From: Aminipila sp963524205
GTDB lineage: Bacteria; Bacillota; Clostridia; Peptostreptococcales; Anaerovoracaceae
Assembly: GCA_963524205.1 (NCBI GenBank)
Contig: CAURED010000015.1
Coordinates: 40,140 to 104,139 of the forward strand
Direction of reading: 5' to 3'
Length of the DNA stretch: 64,000 nucleotides
The notes below the pieces were generated by a model, which saw nothing but the letters and a program-made list of their open reading frames with translations, had not been told where the DNA came from and did no database searches. The position numbers and the translations under genes were made by a program. Within the stretch, counting starts at the first letter, position 1. Each line of letters opens with the position of its first letter. This document shows, piece by piece, positions 43,989-53,710 of the stretch.

Positions 43989-44927
43989 TTATAATTTCAA
44001 CAATAGCTGCTCCTGTTTTCCAGATTCAGCTTTTCGTTCTTTTATTCTATCATTTTCCGTGATTGTGCTGCATAAAATAGGTGAATTCACCTCATAGTTC
44101 TGTATCTTGTTCCCTACTGTAACAGGACTATGATTAGCATAGCAATATTTACAGCCATTCCTACAGGTATCGTATGCCCCAATGTCGATACTTTCTATAC
44201 AGCCACATTCCATTCTCTGATTCTTGTCCTTTTTCGAAATAATGGGATACCCAGTGATTCTCTCAATCAGTACGTCATCAATGCACTTTCCATGATTGAT
44301 GCCTATATGGCTTAAATCCATGTTTTCTGCACAAGTTTCCAGATCTAATCCATACTGCTGTGTTATTTTCTGTAATGTTTTTACCATTGCCAGTTTTTCC
44401 AGGTCATCAGGCTCTGATGCTCCCATTTCAGTAAGGCTAGTTTTAATCTTAGGATAGAAATCGATAAAACTGAAGATGCATTTTTCTGTGTAATGTCCAA
44501 GTTCTCTTGCTATTTTTGCAAAATACTCCATATGATATTCTTGATTATATTTATTATTCATCAGAATAGGATCATATCTCCATATAACCTTTTCTGGGCC
44601 AATTTGATCTGAAAGCCTTTTAAATGTGTCAATTAAATTCCTTGATTTAGAAGGCACATTTATTTCCATATCGCTGCCATAAGAAGTAAGCGTAAATTGA
44701 AAATAATAATTATAATCTTTCAACTGCTTAATGCTGTCCAGCATTGGTGCCGGATTTTTTGTCCAAAACACAATGCAGTCCACCACTTCAGGGGATAAAT
44801 CAATTTTACTTACCTGATTGTAATTCATTGGATTGCTCACTAAAACAAACCGCTCTTTCAAGCGGTTTGTAAACCAGTCAAAATAATAATTTGGAATGTC
44901 AGTTCGCCTGCTTGCACTGATAATCAT
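43989..44927 (-). CDS. DUF1848 protein with C-terminal Cys cluster
   Basis: 312 residues. Starts IISASRRTDIPNYYFDWF, the DUF1848 signature, then a TIM-barrel-like body (FQFTLTSYGSDMEINVPSKSR, WRYDPILMNNKY). The C-terminal CGCIESIDIGAYDTCRNGCKYCYAN carries a Cys-x3-Cys-x2-Cys (CRNGCKYC) plus extra cysteines, which may hold an Fe-S cluster as in radical SAM enzymes, but at the opposite end of the protein. Function not established. Alone between the ars operon and the 867-residue gene. Confidence 0.85.
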   Translation of the reverse strand: MIISASRRTDIPNYYFDWFTNRLKERFVLVSNPMNYNQVSKIDLSPEVVDCIVFWTKNPAPMLDSIKQLKDYNYYFQFTLTSYGSDMEINVPSKSRNLIDTFKRLSDQIGPEKVIWRYDPILMNNKYNQEYHMEYFAKIARELGHYTEKCIFSFIDFYPKIKTSLTEMGASEPDDLEKLAMVKTLQKITQQYGLDLETCAENMDLSHIGINHGKCIDDVLIERITGYPIISKKDKNQRMECGCIESIDIGAYDTCRNGCKYCYANHSPVTVGNKIQNYEVNSPILCSTITENDRIKERKAESGKQEQLLLKL

Positions 44928-44956
44928 CTTTCATTACCTATTTTTCATTTATTATT

Positions 44957-47560
44957 TTATTTATTAAACATCACATACATGTCCGCCAGTAGTAAATCTC
45001 TTTCCACTAACTCAGGAAACAATTGATTCATTTTTCGTATGAATCGATCACAGATTTTCAAAGTTTTGGGATCTAAATCTATATGTCCATGCAACGCTAA
45101 CATTACAGAAGCTAAACCGCAATAATAAAAAGTTGCAAATACACTTTTACCTTCGATATATCTGGCACTAAGTGACTTTTCGTAAAGTATAATAGAATTC
45201 TTTATTTCCTGGTTTAATGACATATAAGCTTTATCAATGGATGCTATCAGCATCCCCAGTTCTTTAACAAGACCAGTCATTTGCTCAGACTTGTTTCTAT
45301 AGTCCATATACCATGAAAGTAATACATCCAAATAAAGCTGTCCACAGAACGGTATACCTTCACTGTGTTTTAAATCAAAATTGATTTCAGGTGATTTATA
45401 CTGTCCAGGGACACCCCAGTTGACCATATCATGAAATTCTGTATGGTTTCCTGTGATTTTAGAGGTCGGGCAAAATTTATAATCCAGCTTGTCTACATTT
45501 CCTTTAACAAGTTCTTCATAGTTCGCTAGCCAGTCTGCCGGCGTAGCTGTCGTTTCGTTAAACTGCAGCATTTCCCTAATAGCATCAATACCTGTTAAGC
45601 CTAGCAGCTTCATTCCTTGTTTATAATCCATTGGATTTTTCAGATATAATCGCATAGCTGCTATATCATTTACCTGAGCCAGCTTTTCAATTTCATTAAC
45701 AGACATTTCTGTAATACCCCTAAAACTAGCCATTTGTAGGTTAAGAACTTCAAAACAGATTTCAAATTCCTTTTGTGACAAATGGTATCTACACATATTC
45801 TCAAGGATAAAACCTCTTTGCTCTGTATTTAACATGTGTAAACTGATGAGGTGTAGTATTTCTTCAATCATTTGAGCACAACGTCTATTATTGCTCTTCA
45901 AGTTACTCTCATCCTCTTCATTGTCTTTATCCTGTCCACAAAAATTGCATAGAAGTAAAGCTAGTATCTCACAACCTTCACTATCCAAATAAGAATCTCT
46001 TTTAGCCCCCGTTTCTTTCACTACAATTTTTAGTTTTTCAAGCATTTTTATAGAATCATAATTCATTAATGTGGTGATTAATATCTCATTGAGGCTGCCA
46101 ATATTTTCTTTATATCCTTCTTCTCTGTGTTTGAAAATGTGAATATCATCAATTACTATAGGTGTAAAGAACTCATTACTCAAACGGCAATCATCTGCAT
46201 CGCACACTTTATAAACTCCACTTTCCAACTTGTTCTTCAAGCATATAAAATCCTTTTCTCCAGAAGCCGCTTTTAACTGCTTACATTTCATCGTATCAAT
46301 TTCCTCAGAAAAAGCATAATTATTCAATTGCTTTAATACAAGGGATTTTACAGGATAGTTCTTTCGGGCATCCCAATAGATTATTGCCTTATTTTGTTTT
46401 CCAAAATCATCTCTATATCGAATGTTTTCCAAAATGGGTGCTTTAAAATCTATAGGGAATATTGTTTCTTCAGTTTTACAATTTTCCTGTAATATTTCCT
46501 CATCAACTTTTTGACCATTACAATCAAAAATCACATGTCCATACCCTAAAACTCCTGTGATTTTTTTATCCAGCATAGGATTCGTCTCGTCTGTATCATC
46601 ATACCAATGAACAGAATACGCCCTCGCTGCATTCACAGGAATCACCAGCTGCTTTATATATCTTCCCTGTCCATCACTTCTAATTGCAACTTTTCCCTCA
46701 TAACGGTTATAGTCACTATCCACTATTTTGTAATTCATGTAATGAGCATATTCATTTTTAACAGAGTATGGCGGTAAAACCATACTGAACTGATTCTCTT
46801 TCTGGTTATAAATTAAATATGGCGATGGAACCTCTGTATTTTTCGGACGTTTCCTGCCTATATATTTTTCTTTTTCTTTCCATTCCTTAAACTTCTTTAT
46901 AACTCTTTCGCTGTATTTTTCTTCATCTATCTCTATGTTATCACTTAAATTTAAAAGTTCATTTATATCCATGAAAAATTTAACCGCTCTCTCTGGATAC
47001 AAATTTATATAAGATTTTGTGGATAATCCAACAGCATAGCTACGCCAGCTTGTCAATTCATCCATTAACACCTTAGGCTCAAATTTTTCCTGCATGCCGC
47101 TGTATTTTATCATATCAAAAATATCTTCTATTTCACTATTTGGTATCCCTGCCTGAGATATAATTGGCATCATACTCATGTCTTTAATATCATTATTAAA
47201 TTTATTAAAACCTAGCTTCTTAAATATTAACTTCCAATTTTTACCTAATATGATTTTTTGATTGGAATTTATAGTAATCCCTAATTTTTCGCTATATGCA
47301 CGCCAAAAATCTTCATATTCCTCATGTATAACCAGATTAACCGCATGAGTTATGTTTACTAATGGATAACTTTTCTGCATTTGTAATATGCTTGATTTTT
47401 CATTTGTAACCTCAAATATTTTTTGGCTTAATATCTCGTATTCGTCATAAGATAAGTCTAAATCACTCCAAATCTCACATTCTTTAATTAAAGTTGTTAT
47501 GTTTTCCTCAATTGCTCCTAAACTAAAATTCTTATATACTACCTTCATGTAACTCCTCAC
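44957..47560 (-). CDS. Large orphan protein of unknown function
   Basis: 867 residues, no signal peptide or clear membrane segment. Visible: an N-terminal helical region of about 240 with KLGFNKFNNDIKDM and IISQAGIPNSEIEDIFDMI; a middle region (about 255-480) rich in beta strands with Tyr/Val repeats (VLPPYSVKNEYAHYMNYKIV, RAYSVHWYDD), looking like Ig- or jelly-roll-like sandwich modules; and a helical C-terminal third with many Leu and Met. I do not recognise it. It stands alone: downstream is DUF1848, upstream a terminator and yaiI. Long proteins of this sort in accessory regions are often part of defence systems, but I see no catalytic motif. Confidence 0.65.
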   Translation of the reverse strand: MRSYMKVVYKNFSLGAIEENITTLIKECEIWSDLDLSYDEYEILSQKIFEVTNEKSSILQMQKSYPLVNITHAVNLVIHEEYEDFWRAYSEKLGITINSNQKIILGKNWKLIFKKLGFNKFNNDIKDMSMMPIISQAGIPNSEIEDIFDMIKYSGMQEKFEPKVLMDELTSWRSYAVGLSTKSYINLYPERAVKFFMDINELLNLSDNIEIDEEKYSERVIKKFKEWKEKEKYIGRKRPKNTEVPSPYLIYNQKENQFSMVLPPYSVKNEYAHYMNYKIVDSDYNRYEGKVAIRSDGQGRYIKQLVIPVNAARAYSVHWYDDTDETNPMLDKKITGVLGYGHVIFDCNGQKVDEEILQENCKTEETIFPIDFKAPILENIRYRDDFGKQNKAIIYWDARKNYPVKSLVLKQLNNYAFSEEIDTMKCKQLKAASGEKDFICLKNKLESGVYKVCDADDCRLSNEFFTPIVIDDIHIFKHREEGYKENIGSLNEILITTLMNYDSIKMLEKLKIVVKETGAKRDSYLDSEGCEILALLLCNFCGQDKDNEEDESNLKSNNRRCAQMIEEILHLISLHMLNTEQRGFILENMCRYHLSQKEFEICFEVLNLQMASFRGITEMSVNEIEKLAQVNDIAAMRLYLKNPMDYKQGMKLLGLTGIDAIREMLQFNETTATPADWLANYEELVKGNVDKLDYKFCPTSKITGNHTEFHDMVNWGVPGQYKSPEINFDLKHSEGIPFCGQLYLDVLLSWYMDYRNKSEQMTGLVKELGMLIASIDKAYMSLNQEIKNSIILYEKSLSARYIEGKSVFATFYYCGLASVMLALHGHIDLDPKTLKICDRFIRKMNQLFPELVERDLLLADMYVMFNK

Positions 47561-47591
47561 TTGCCATCCATACTATTTTATGACTATTAAA

Positions 47592-47636
47592 GCATAAAAA
47601 CTGCACAGGTATTCTATTCACATAGAAACCTGTGCA
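47592..47636 (-). terminator. Terminator of the thpR-EFR1-yaiI operon
   Basis: TGCACAGGT ... ACCTGTGCA (perfect 9 bp, loop of 17) then GTTTTTATG on the minus strand, just upstream of the 867-residue gene. Confidence 0.82.
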
Positions 47637-47742
47637 ATGCCAATTCCTAATATATGTTTACTTTTCCTAACGTCACCGTACAAATAAACTATATCTTCAT
47701 TATACACCAAATTCGACATTTTCGCAAATGAAAGAAGAATTT

Positions 47743-48180
47743 TCATTTTTTATTTTGCAAACAGGCTTCTAAATTTTCTTTGAATGCCTCATCTTGAGAA
47801 GCATTTCTCTTTGCATGCCCTTTCATCTTGCCACCGGCCATACGAATCTCTCTGGCAGTATGTCGCTGCATTAAAAGGCCATCAATATTATCTTCACTGT
47901 AAATTAGCCCATTCTGACTAATTGGTACAGCGTGTCTTGCAAGGCACATGGCAGCAAGCCCATAATCCTGTGTTATGACCACGTCTCCATTTTGCACCAT
48001 ATTTACTAGTGCAAAATCCACGCTATCCGCGCCTTTAGATACCATAATGGTGGTTGCCCCTTCTTTTTGAAAAACATGAGAGGTATCACATAAAATAATG
48101 CACTCCATCTTATGTTTTTTTGCTGCTCCAACTGCTATATCAACCACTGGGCAGCCATCGGCATCAATTAAAATCCGCAT
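47743..48180 (-). CDS. YaiI/YqxD-family (UPF0178, DUF188) protein
   Basis: 145 residues. DADGCPVVDIAV start, GADSVDFALVNMVQNGDVVITQDYGLAAMC and the FKENLEACL end are family signatures; NYN/PIN-like fold suggests a nuclease with Asp residues. Function not proven. Last gene of thpR-EFR1-yaiI, 15 bases after EFR1. Confidence 0.92.
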   Translation of the reverse strand: MRILIDADGCPVVDIAVGAAKKHKMECIILCDTSHVFQKEGATTIMVSKGADSVDFALVNMVQNGDVVITQDYGLAAMCLARHAVPISQNGLIYSEDNIDGLLMQRHTAREIRMAGGKMKGHAKRNASQDEAFKENLEACLQNKK

Positions 48181-48195
48181 ATGCTCTCCTTCATT

Positions 48196-48990
48196 TTAAA
48201 TAAATAATTCTGGTTCTTTTCTTATTCCTGAGCACGTAGTTTCAAGCCAGTTTATTATATTTTTTACCCATTCCGCTTCAAATTTTCTAGCATTAACTGG
48301 ACAATTTTTTATACATCTATTACAATGCATACACTTATGCGGGTCACTCTCTATAAAATCATCTCTATTAATAGCACCTACTGGACATGTTTCTGCGCAT
48401 AAACCACACCTAATGCAAAGAGCATTTGTTGTTGGTGCTGTTGGCGATACTGGCGCATTATCTTTCACCACATAAGGGAATTTGCCTTTCACTATTAGCT
48501 TTTCATATGTATGATCCCTTCTTATTTCCTGTATCTTTTTTTCTATTTTTCTGCCAAAATCACAAGCTATGTATAAGTCGTTTTCATCAGGTCTATTTGT
48601 TGCAACTAAATCAGTGTAGGAATGTTCACCAACAAAAGCTGCACCCGCTATACCGATAAAACCATTTGCCTCAAATATGTCTTTCAATTCAATTAGTGCA
48701 TCTTCATATTTGCGGTTTCCGTAATTAACTGTAAATACCGCTTTCGTATTATTTCCTTTTATGGTATTTAAGTATGAGATTAAAAAAGTAGGTATACGTC
48801 CGCCATAAACAGGTATACCAACCATAACCAAATCCTCTTCAGTAAATTGAGGAATAATGCCCTCAACCCTATCTTTTTCCATAGTAATATCATATTCTGT
48901 GTACTTATCTGTAATTTCCTTGGCTACTGTCTGTAATACTTTTTTCGTATTTCCTGTAGCACTAAAATAAATTAAATTTAACTTTGTCAT
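48196..48990 (-). CDS. EFR1-family flavodoxin-ferredoxin fusion
   Basis: 264 residues. N-terminal flavodoxin-like domain with FMN-type loop YFSATGNTKKVL (about 6-17) and GIPVYGGRIP, then a 2x[4Fe-4S] ferredoxin end: CIRCGLCAETCPVGAI and CMHCNRCIKNCPVNA (each Cys-x2-Cys-x2-Cys-x3-Cys-Pro). Electron carrier with joined FMN and two clusters, found in anaerobes. Redox partner unknown. Upstream is thpR, 13 bases away. Confidence 0.9.
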   Translation of the reverse strand: MTKLNLIYFSATGNTKKVLQTVAKEITDKYTEYDITMEKDRVEGIIPQFTEEDLVMVGIPVYGGRIPTFLISYLNTIKGNNTKAVFTVNYGNRKYEDALIELKDIFEANGFIGIAGAAFVGEHSYTDLVATNRPDENDLYIACDFGRKIEKKIQEIRRDHTYEKLIVKGKFPYVVKDNAPVSPTAPTTNALCIRCGLCAETCPVGAINRDDFIESDPHKCMHCNRCIKNCPVNARKFEAEWVKNIINWLETTCSGIRKEPELFI

Positions 48991-49003
48991 TTATAAATCT
49001 CCA

Positions 49004-49543
49004 TCATTTCTTGATTAACTCCCTGGTATAAAGCTCTGTGTATACTAGTTTACCATTGATTCGTTCACTAAGCATCAAACTGAATTTATTAACTAGCTGT
49101 GTCATACTCCCAAGTTCTTCTACCAGTTTCTTAGCTTCCTTATAATCGCAATTTACTTCACGTCCCAAAGTCAAGTGAGGCTTAAACTCACGCATATCTA
49201 CCGAAAATCCTTGGCTGTTCAGTTCAGTATTCAGTAACTTATGTAGCTCGCTCATGGGATTGGACTTTTCTATTCCAATCCAGTAAATATCAAAGCCAGT
49301 CCTTTTAAATCTCCCTAATCCGCCAATATGAATATCAAAGCTTTCCCCATTCACCGCATCCATACACAACTTAACCTGATCTATATCATTAGAATCAACT
49401 TCCCCTAAAAAGGCCAGCGTCACATGGAGATTTTCCTTACGGCTGAAGTGTCCCTTTCGGGTAATCTTCTTGATATGACAGCTTACATCGTATATCCGGT
49501 CACAGATATCTTCATTCAAATTTATAGAAATAAATAATCGCAT
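49004..49543 (-). CDS. thpR: RNA 2',3'-cyclic phosphodiesterase ThpR
   Basis: 179 residues, 2H phosphoesterase fold with two H-x-T motifs: HVTLAFLGE (about residue 41) and HLTLGRE (about 124). Cleaves 2',3'-cyclic phosphates of RNA and may act in tRNA metabolism. Starts MRLFISINLNEDICDRI. First of a three-gene operon. Confidence 0.93.
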   Translation of the reverse strand: MRLFISINLNEDICDRIYDVSCHIKKITRKGHFSRKENLHVTLAFLGEVDSNDIDQVKLCMDAVNGESFDIHIGGLGRFKRTGFDIYWIGIEKSNPMSELHKLLNTELNSQGFSVDMREFKPHLTLGREVNCDYKEAKKLVEELGSMTQLVNKFSLMLSERINGKLVYTELYTRELIKK

Positions 49544-49677
49544 AGTTATTTCCCTTCAAACGCATTCTAAAATTTAATGTCCTTCCAATGGTAAATCTCT
49601 AAACTAAATTCAGCAGGCCATTTTTTGTATGTATATATGACAATTTAACTAGATTATATCCATAAATTTCACAATTA

Positions 49678-50010
49678 TTTCTGAATTTCATTTTTTATTA
49701 TTAATATTCCTACAAAACTGGTTCCATGATACTTGTTTTCTGATGGTTGATGATGTTTTTCTAAGAATTCTAACCTCTCAGTAAATGAAAATTTTCAACT
49801 GTCACAATACACATCTTTATAAGAGATTGCTACATCTTTAATTTGTAATGTTTTATTATATGGATTTTCCTTGTTTGAATCAAAGATATAAGTTCCATCT
49901 TTGTCAAACTCACATATAACATCTTGGTTGTCTTTTATGTATGCTTTACTTAACCTGCTGTCATGCAGGCTGAAATTTGATGTGTTGTTGGTTGATTTGT
50001 ATGTTTTCAT
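49678..50010 (-). pseudogene. Small hypothetical gene with in-frame TGA (possible pseudogene)
   Basis: From ATG 50010 a 71-residue frame (SNFSLHDSRLSKAYIKDNQD..., ENPYNKTLQIKDVAISYKDVY) ends at TGA 49795-49797. The same frame then stays open for 39 more codons (KFSFTERLEFLEKHH..., KYHGTSFVGILIIKNE) before TAA at 49675-49677, and looks protein-like. A one-base change of a TGG would explain it, so a former gene of about 111 residues is likely. The 71-residue product may also be real and truncated. No family recognised. Placed just past the helicase gene, same strand. Confidence 0.5.
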
Positions 50011-50071
50011 ATAACTTTAACCTAATTACTTATTTTACCTATTTGCTTTCTATTTTTCTTTTATTTAAAAA

Positions 50072-52978
50072 CTACTTTGTTATATATTCGTAAATGTCTT
50101 CTCTAACTGGAGTTTCTAACTGATATCTTATCTCAACAGCTTTTTTATTTATTCCCTGCATTATAATAGGATTTGGTCTTCCTATCGTGTTTATTCTTCC
50201 TAAATAATAAAACTCTTTTGATATTTTGTCGTCTTTATTTTTTCGTACAAACAACTCCATATCTACTCCTAATTCTTTGGCATGATAAGCAGTTACTACA
50301 TCATCAGATTCCGAAGTTTTTCCAGATTTTGATAATGCAATTAATGCAGAAGGATTAATGAACCTATCTTCATAATTTATACTAGCACTTATATCCTCAG
50401 ATTTTTCATAATTTATAAATACTGGGTAAGTCTTCGTTTTCTTATCAAATTTATACCCACCTATATTTAATGCTACTTCTGCTTTTTCCCAATCTAGGAG
50501 CCTACAAACCTCTTCATATGTATATTTCTGATAAAGTTGAAAATTTGTATTCTTATATCTATTACCATATAATTTTTTATTTCTCTCAATACCAAATTCT
50601 ATAAGCTCCATGACAATTCTGTGAAATTGTTGGTCCTTTAAGATCTCATCAAATACTTTTGAAATCTTATATTCACCATTCTCTTCTTTAATAAATATAC
50701 ATTCTTCATATGTAGCTTTACCTGTTCCTGTAGGAAATTCATTCCTTAAAACATTTACTAAATTTGTCTCAGTAGTTTTACTAATATTAATTTTGTAGTC
50801 AACTAACATATACTCCTTAAATTTATCCATAAAGCCTTTTTTATATCTTATTATTCTTTTTAATAATTCTAATTCATGGGCCCTTTTACCTGATGCTAAT
50901 TTTTTAGATATAAACTCAACGCACTTTTCTTGTGTATTGTTTAATCTAACTTTATACTCTTTTTCATATTTAACTAAAAACATATAATATGAACCTAAAG
51001 AAGAATTGTCAAATATTCTCGTAACATCTATAGCACCGCTCTTTTCAAAATCTTGTAATGTCGGAATCCTGCCAAGTTGTGCCTTTAAATTTTGATAGCT
51101 TTCTTTTATAAGCCTAACATCATTAAAATTGGCTGTATCTATCGATTCAAAAATTCTTTTTTGAGCTATTTGATCAAAATTAATTGTTGAACATCCAGGT
51201 ATAATTCGATTTCCCTCTGCAACATATTTTCTAATTGTATCTTTATTAAAAGTTCTATCTCCAGATAATGCAATAGGGATCAGAAAATTCTTGGTGTAAT
51301 TTCCTATAAAATCAATTACAACAACATACTCTTTTTCATCAGATTTTCTAAGTCCTCTTCCCAGCTGTTGAACAAAAATAATACTAGACTGAGTCGGTCT
51401 AAGCATTACAACTTGATTTACCTGCGGAATATCAACCCCTTCATTAAAAATGTCAACAGTAAATATATAATCTAAACAATCACTACCAGATTTTTTTTCT
51501 AATCTTTCAATTGCGTTTTCTCTACTTTCTTGAGAATCATTACCAGAGAGTGCAACTGTTCTAAATCCTCGCTCATTAAATACATCTGATAGGGCCTTTG
51601 CTTCACGAACATCCCTGCAAAACATTAATCCCTTTACTCTTGTTCCACTATAACCATAATAATTAATTTTTTCTATGATATTCTTTACTCTTTCCTTTGA
51701 AATTAAGTACGGAAATACTTTCTCAAACTCTCCATCATCTATAACTTCACCGTTTACTGATAATTCGGTTATTCCAAAATAATGAAATGGGCAAAGTAAA
51801 TCAGCTTCCATGGCCTGCTGTAGTCGGATTTCATATGCAATATTATGGTCAAATAACTTATATATGTCAAAACCATCTGTTCTTTCAGGTGTTGCTGTCA
51901 TTCCTAATAAGAACTTAGGACTAAAATATTCTATAATATTTTGATATGACTTTGCCCCCGCTTTATGGATTTCATCTATTACAATATAATCAAAATAATT
52001 AGGTGCAAACTGCTCTCTAATTTCAGTTTTAGCCATCATATTTGTAGTTGCGAATAAATAATCTGCATTTGTATCCTTGATGTTTCCTGATAAGAAACCG
52101 GCCTTAATCTGTTCTCCCAAAACATCTTTAAAACTTTCTTCCGCCTGTTTTAATATCTGTTCTCTATGTACAAGAAATAGCATTTTCTTCGGTTTGAAAT
52201 TTCTAACATCAAAAGCACTTAAATACGTTTTTCCAGTCCCTGTAGCAGAAATTAATAATGCCTTGTCCTTTCCTTCCTGTCTCAATTGTGCTAAAGCTTT
52301 TATTGCTTCTTTCTGCATACTATTAGGCTCCAGTTTATAATTTCTAATTCTACTTATCTTATATTTTGCTCTATTTATCTTATTCTCTAAATAAACTTTC
52401 TCATACTGTTTAATCCATTCTTCTGTTAAGACATTTGCTTGGGTCCACATTAGTTCAAATTCAGAGATTGTTTGCTCTATTAACTCTCCTTGATTAAGAG
52501 AAGTAATTTTCAAATTCCATTCTTTATTTGTTTTCAAGGCATTTTGAGTTAAATTTGAACTTCCAACAACAAGTGTATAAATATTACCTTTTTTAAACAT
52601 ATAGCCTTTTGTATGAAAATGTTCCTCTGTAAATACCTTAACATCTAGATTTGAAAATCGTAATAATTCTCTTAGCGCATCAGGTTCATTAAAAGCTAAA
52701 TAGTCAGTTGTTAAAATTCTACCTTTTATTCCTCGTTCACAAAGTTTTTTCAAAGTTTCTTTAAGCACTATTAAGCCACTCTTCGTAATAAAAGCTACAG
52801 AAAACCAAAAGCTTTCACACTGGTCTAATTCTTTAGTTAAGTTAGATAATACAGTATTAGCCCTACTGGTATCATTAAAAAGTAATCTAGGACGGAATTC
52901 TTCTAAAGAGTCTTGATTTTTATCTATAATGCCAGTTATCATTGCTTGTGTTATTTCTTTTGCTAGTATATCTTCCAT
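50072..52978 (-). CDS. PLD nuclease-like / SF2 helicase / DUF3427 protein
   Basis: About 968 residues from ATG 52978 (MEDILAKEI), with GGAG six bases before; an in-frame ATG at 53053 would overlap the NUDIX gene and has no site. Order: PLD-type domain (about 60-220) with HTKGYMFKKGNIYTLVVGSS (HxK and distal Asn), SF2 helicase with Walker A SATGTGKTY, DEIH box VIDEIHKAG, TATPER, motif VI QQLGRGLRKS, then a C-terminal DUF3427 region. Only one HxK motif is evident, so any nuclease activity likely needs dimerisation. This architecture is known from repair or phage-defence settings; partner NUDIX gene is directly upstream. Confidence 0.88.
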   Translation of the reverse strand: MEDILAKEITQAMITGIIDKNQDSLEEFRPRLLFNDTSRANTVLSNLTKELDQCESFWFSVAFITKSGLIVLKETLKKLCERGIKGRILTTDYLAFNEPDALRELLRFSNLDVKVFTEEHFHTKGYMFKKGNIYTLVVGSSNLTQNALKTNKEWNLKITSLNQGELIEQTISEFELMWTQANVLTEEWIKQYEKVYLENKINRAKYKISRIRNYKLEPNSMQKEAIKALAQLRQEGKDKALLISATGTGKTYLSAFDVRNFKPKKMLFLVHREQILKQAEESFKDVLGEQIKAGFLSGNIKDTNADYLFATTNMMAKTEIREQFAPNYFDYIVIDEIHKAGAKSYQNIIEYFSPKFLLGMTATPERTDGFDIYKLFDHNIAYEIRLQQAMEADLLCPFHYFGITELSVNGEVIDDGEFEKVFPYLISKERVKNIIEKINYYGYSGTRVKGLMFCRDVREAKALSDVFNERGFRTVALSGNDSQESRENAIERLEKKSGSDCLDYIFTVDIFNEGVDIPQVNQVVMLRPTQSSIIFVQQLGRGLRKSDEKEYVVVIDFIGNYTKNFLIPIALSGDRTFNKDTIRKYVAEGNRIIPGCSTINFDQIAQKRIFESIDTANFNDVRLIKESYQNLKAQLGRIPTLQDFEKSGAIDVTRIFDNSSLGSYYMFLVKYEKEYKVRLNNTQEKCVEFISKKLASGKRAHELELLKRIIRYKKGFMDKFKEYMLVDYKINISKTTETNLVNVLRNEFPTGTGKATYEECIFIKEENGEYKISKVFDEILKDQQFHRIVMELIEFGIERNKKLYGNRYKNTNFQLYQKYTYEEVCRLLDWEKAEVALNIGGYKFDKKTKTYPVFINYEKSEDISASINYEDRFINPSALIALSKSGKTSESDDVVTAYHAKELGVDMELFVRKNKDDKISKEFYYLGRINTIGRPNPIIMQGINKKAVEIRYQLETPVREDIYEYITK

Positions 52979-53004
52979 ATCAATCTCCACAACTTTTTTA
53001 AATC

Positions 53005-53403
53005 TTAAATATTCATTAACTTCTCTACTATTGGCAAGTCTGCAGCTGCCCAATCAAGCGTATTAAGTTGGTTTTTTTCAAGCCATTTTATTGAAACATG
53101 TTCTTTTAAATTAATGTTAGCATTTTCCACGTTACAAATAAAACTTTGCATTTTTATTTTAAAATCCGGGTATTCATGATTTACAGTATTAAAATATTTC
53201 ATTTTATTTATGTCAACGTTAACATCCATTTCTTCAATAAGTTCTCTGTGTAATGCTTCTTCCGGACTTTCTCCTGCTTCTAGTTTTCCACCTGGGAATT
53301 CATATTTATAAGAAATATATTCATACTTTCCTTCTGCTCTTTGAGCACATAAAATTTTATTATTATATATCAGTATAGCTGCCACTACATTTAGCTCTTT
53401 CAT
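53005..53403 (-). CDS. NUDIX hydrolase, MutT-like
   Basis: 132 residues. Nudix box GGKLEAGESPEEALHRELIEEM (G-x5-E-x7-R-E-x-x-E-E) and an MutT-like start VVAAILIYNNKILCAQRAEG. Likely removes oxidised dNTPs such as 8-oxo-dGTP or another NTP derivative. 26 bases upstream of the helicase start and on the same strand, so the two are probably one operon. Confidence 0.9.
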   Translation of the reverse strand: MKELNVVAAILIYNNKILCAQRAEGKYEYISYKYEFPGGKLEAGESPEEALHRELIEEMDVNVDINKMKYFNTVNHEYPDFKIKMQSFICNVENANINLKEHVSIKWLEKNQLNTLDWAAADLPIVEKLMNI

Positions 53404-53604
53404 TCTGAATCTCCTAAATTTATATTTGATTTTTTGTCTTATTTACAATTCTACCATTATTTTCTTTATTTATCTACCTACTTACATCTTATTCCAATTT
53501 ATTATATAGGTAATTCCCAAGTATTCCTCATTTCGTCATAATAATTTCAATTATTCAAAAACTAAAAAGAACGCTACCTTAACCAATTTATACTTTAACG
53601 GCAT
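53404..53604. other. Gene-free stretch upstream of the NUDIX gene
   Basis: Part of a 307-base gap (53404-53710) with no ORF of merit; very AT-rich, with no clear promoter. The right part holds the terminator listed at 53605-53654. Confidence 0.6.
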
Positions 53605-53654
53605 CAAAAAAAGAGCCTTAAATGCAGTATTTAACTACATTTCAAAGCTCTTTT
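53605..53654 (-). terminator. Hairpin terminator past the frameshifted gene
   Basis: AAAAGAGC ... GCTCTTTT with a further inner pairing AAATG ... CATTT; on the minus strand it ends in a T-run (CTTTTTTT). Lies between the frameshifted gene and the NUDIX gene. Confidence 0.7.
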
Positions 53655-53710
53655 AAATATTAACTTCTTTCTAATCTATTACCTTATACTTAAAACAATT
53701 TTCAACTCAT

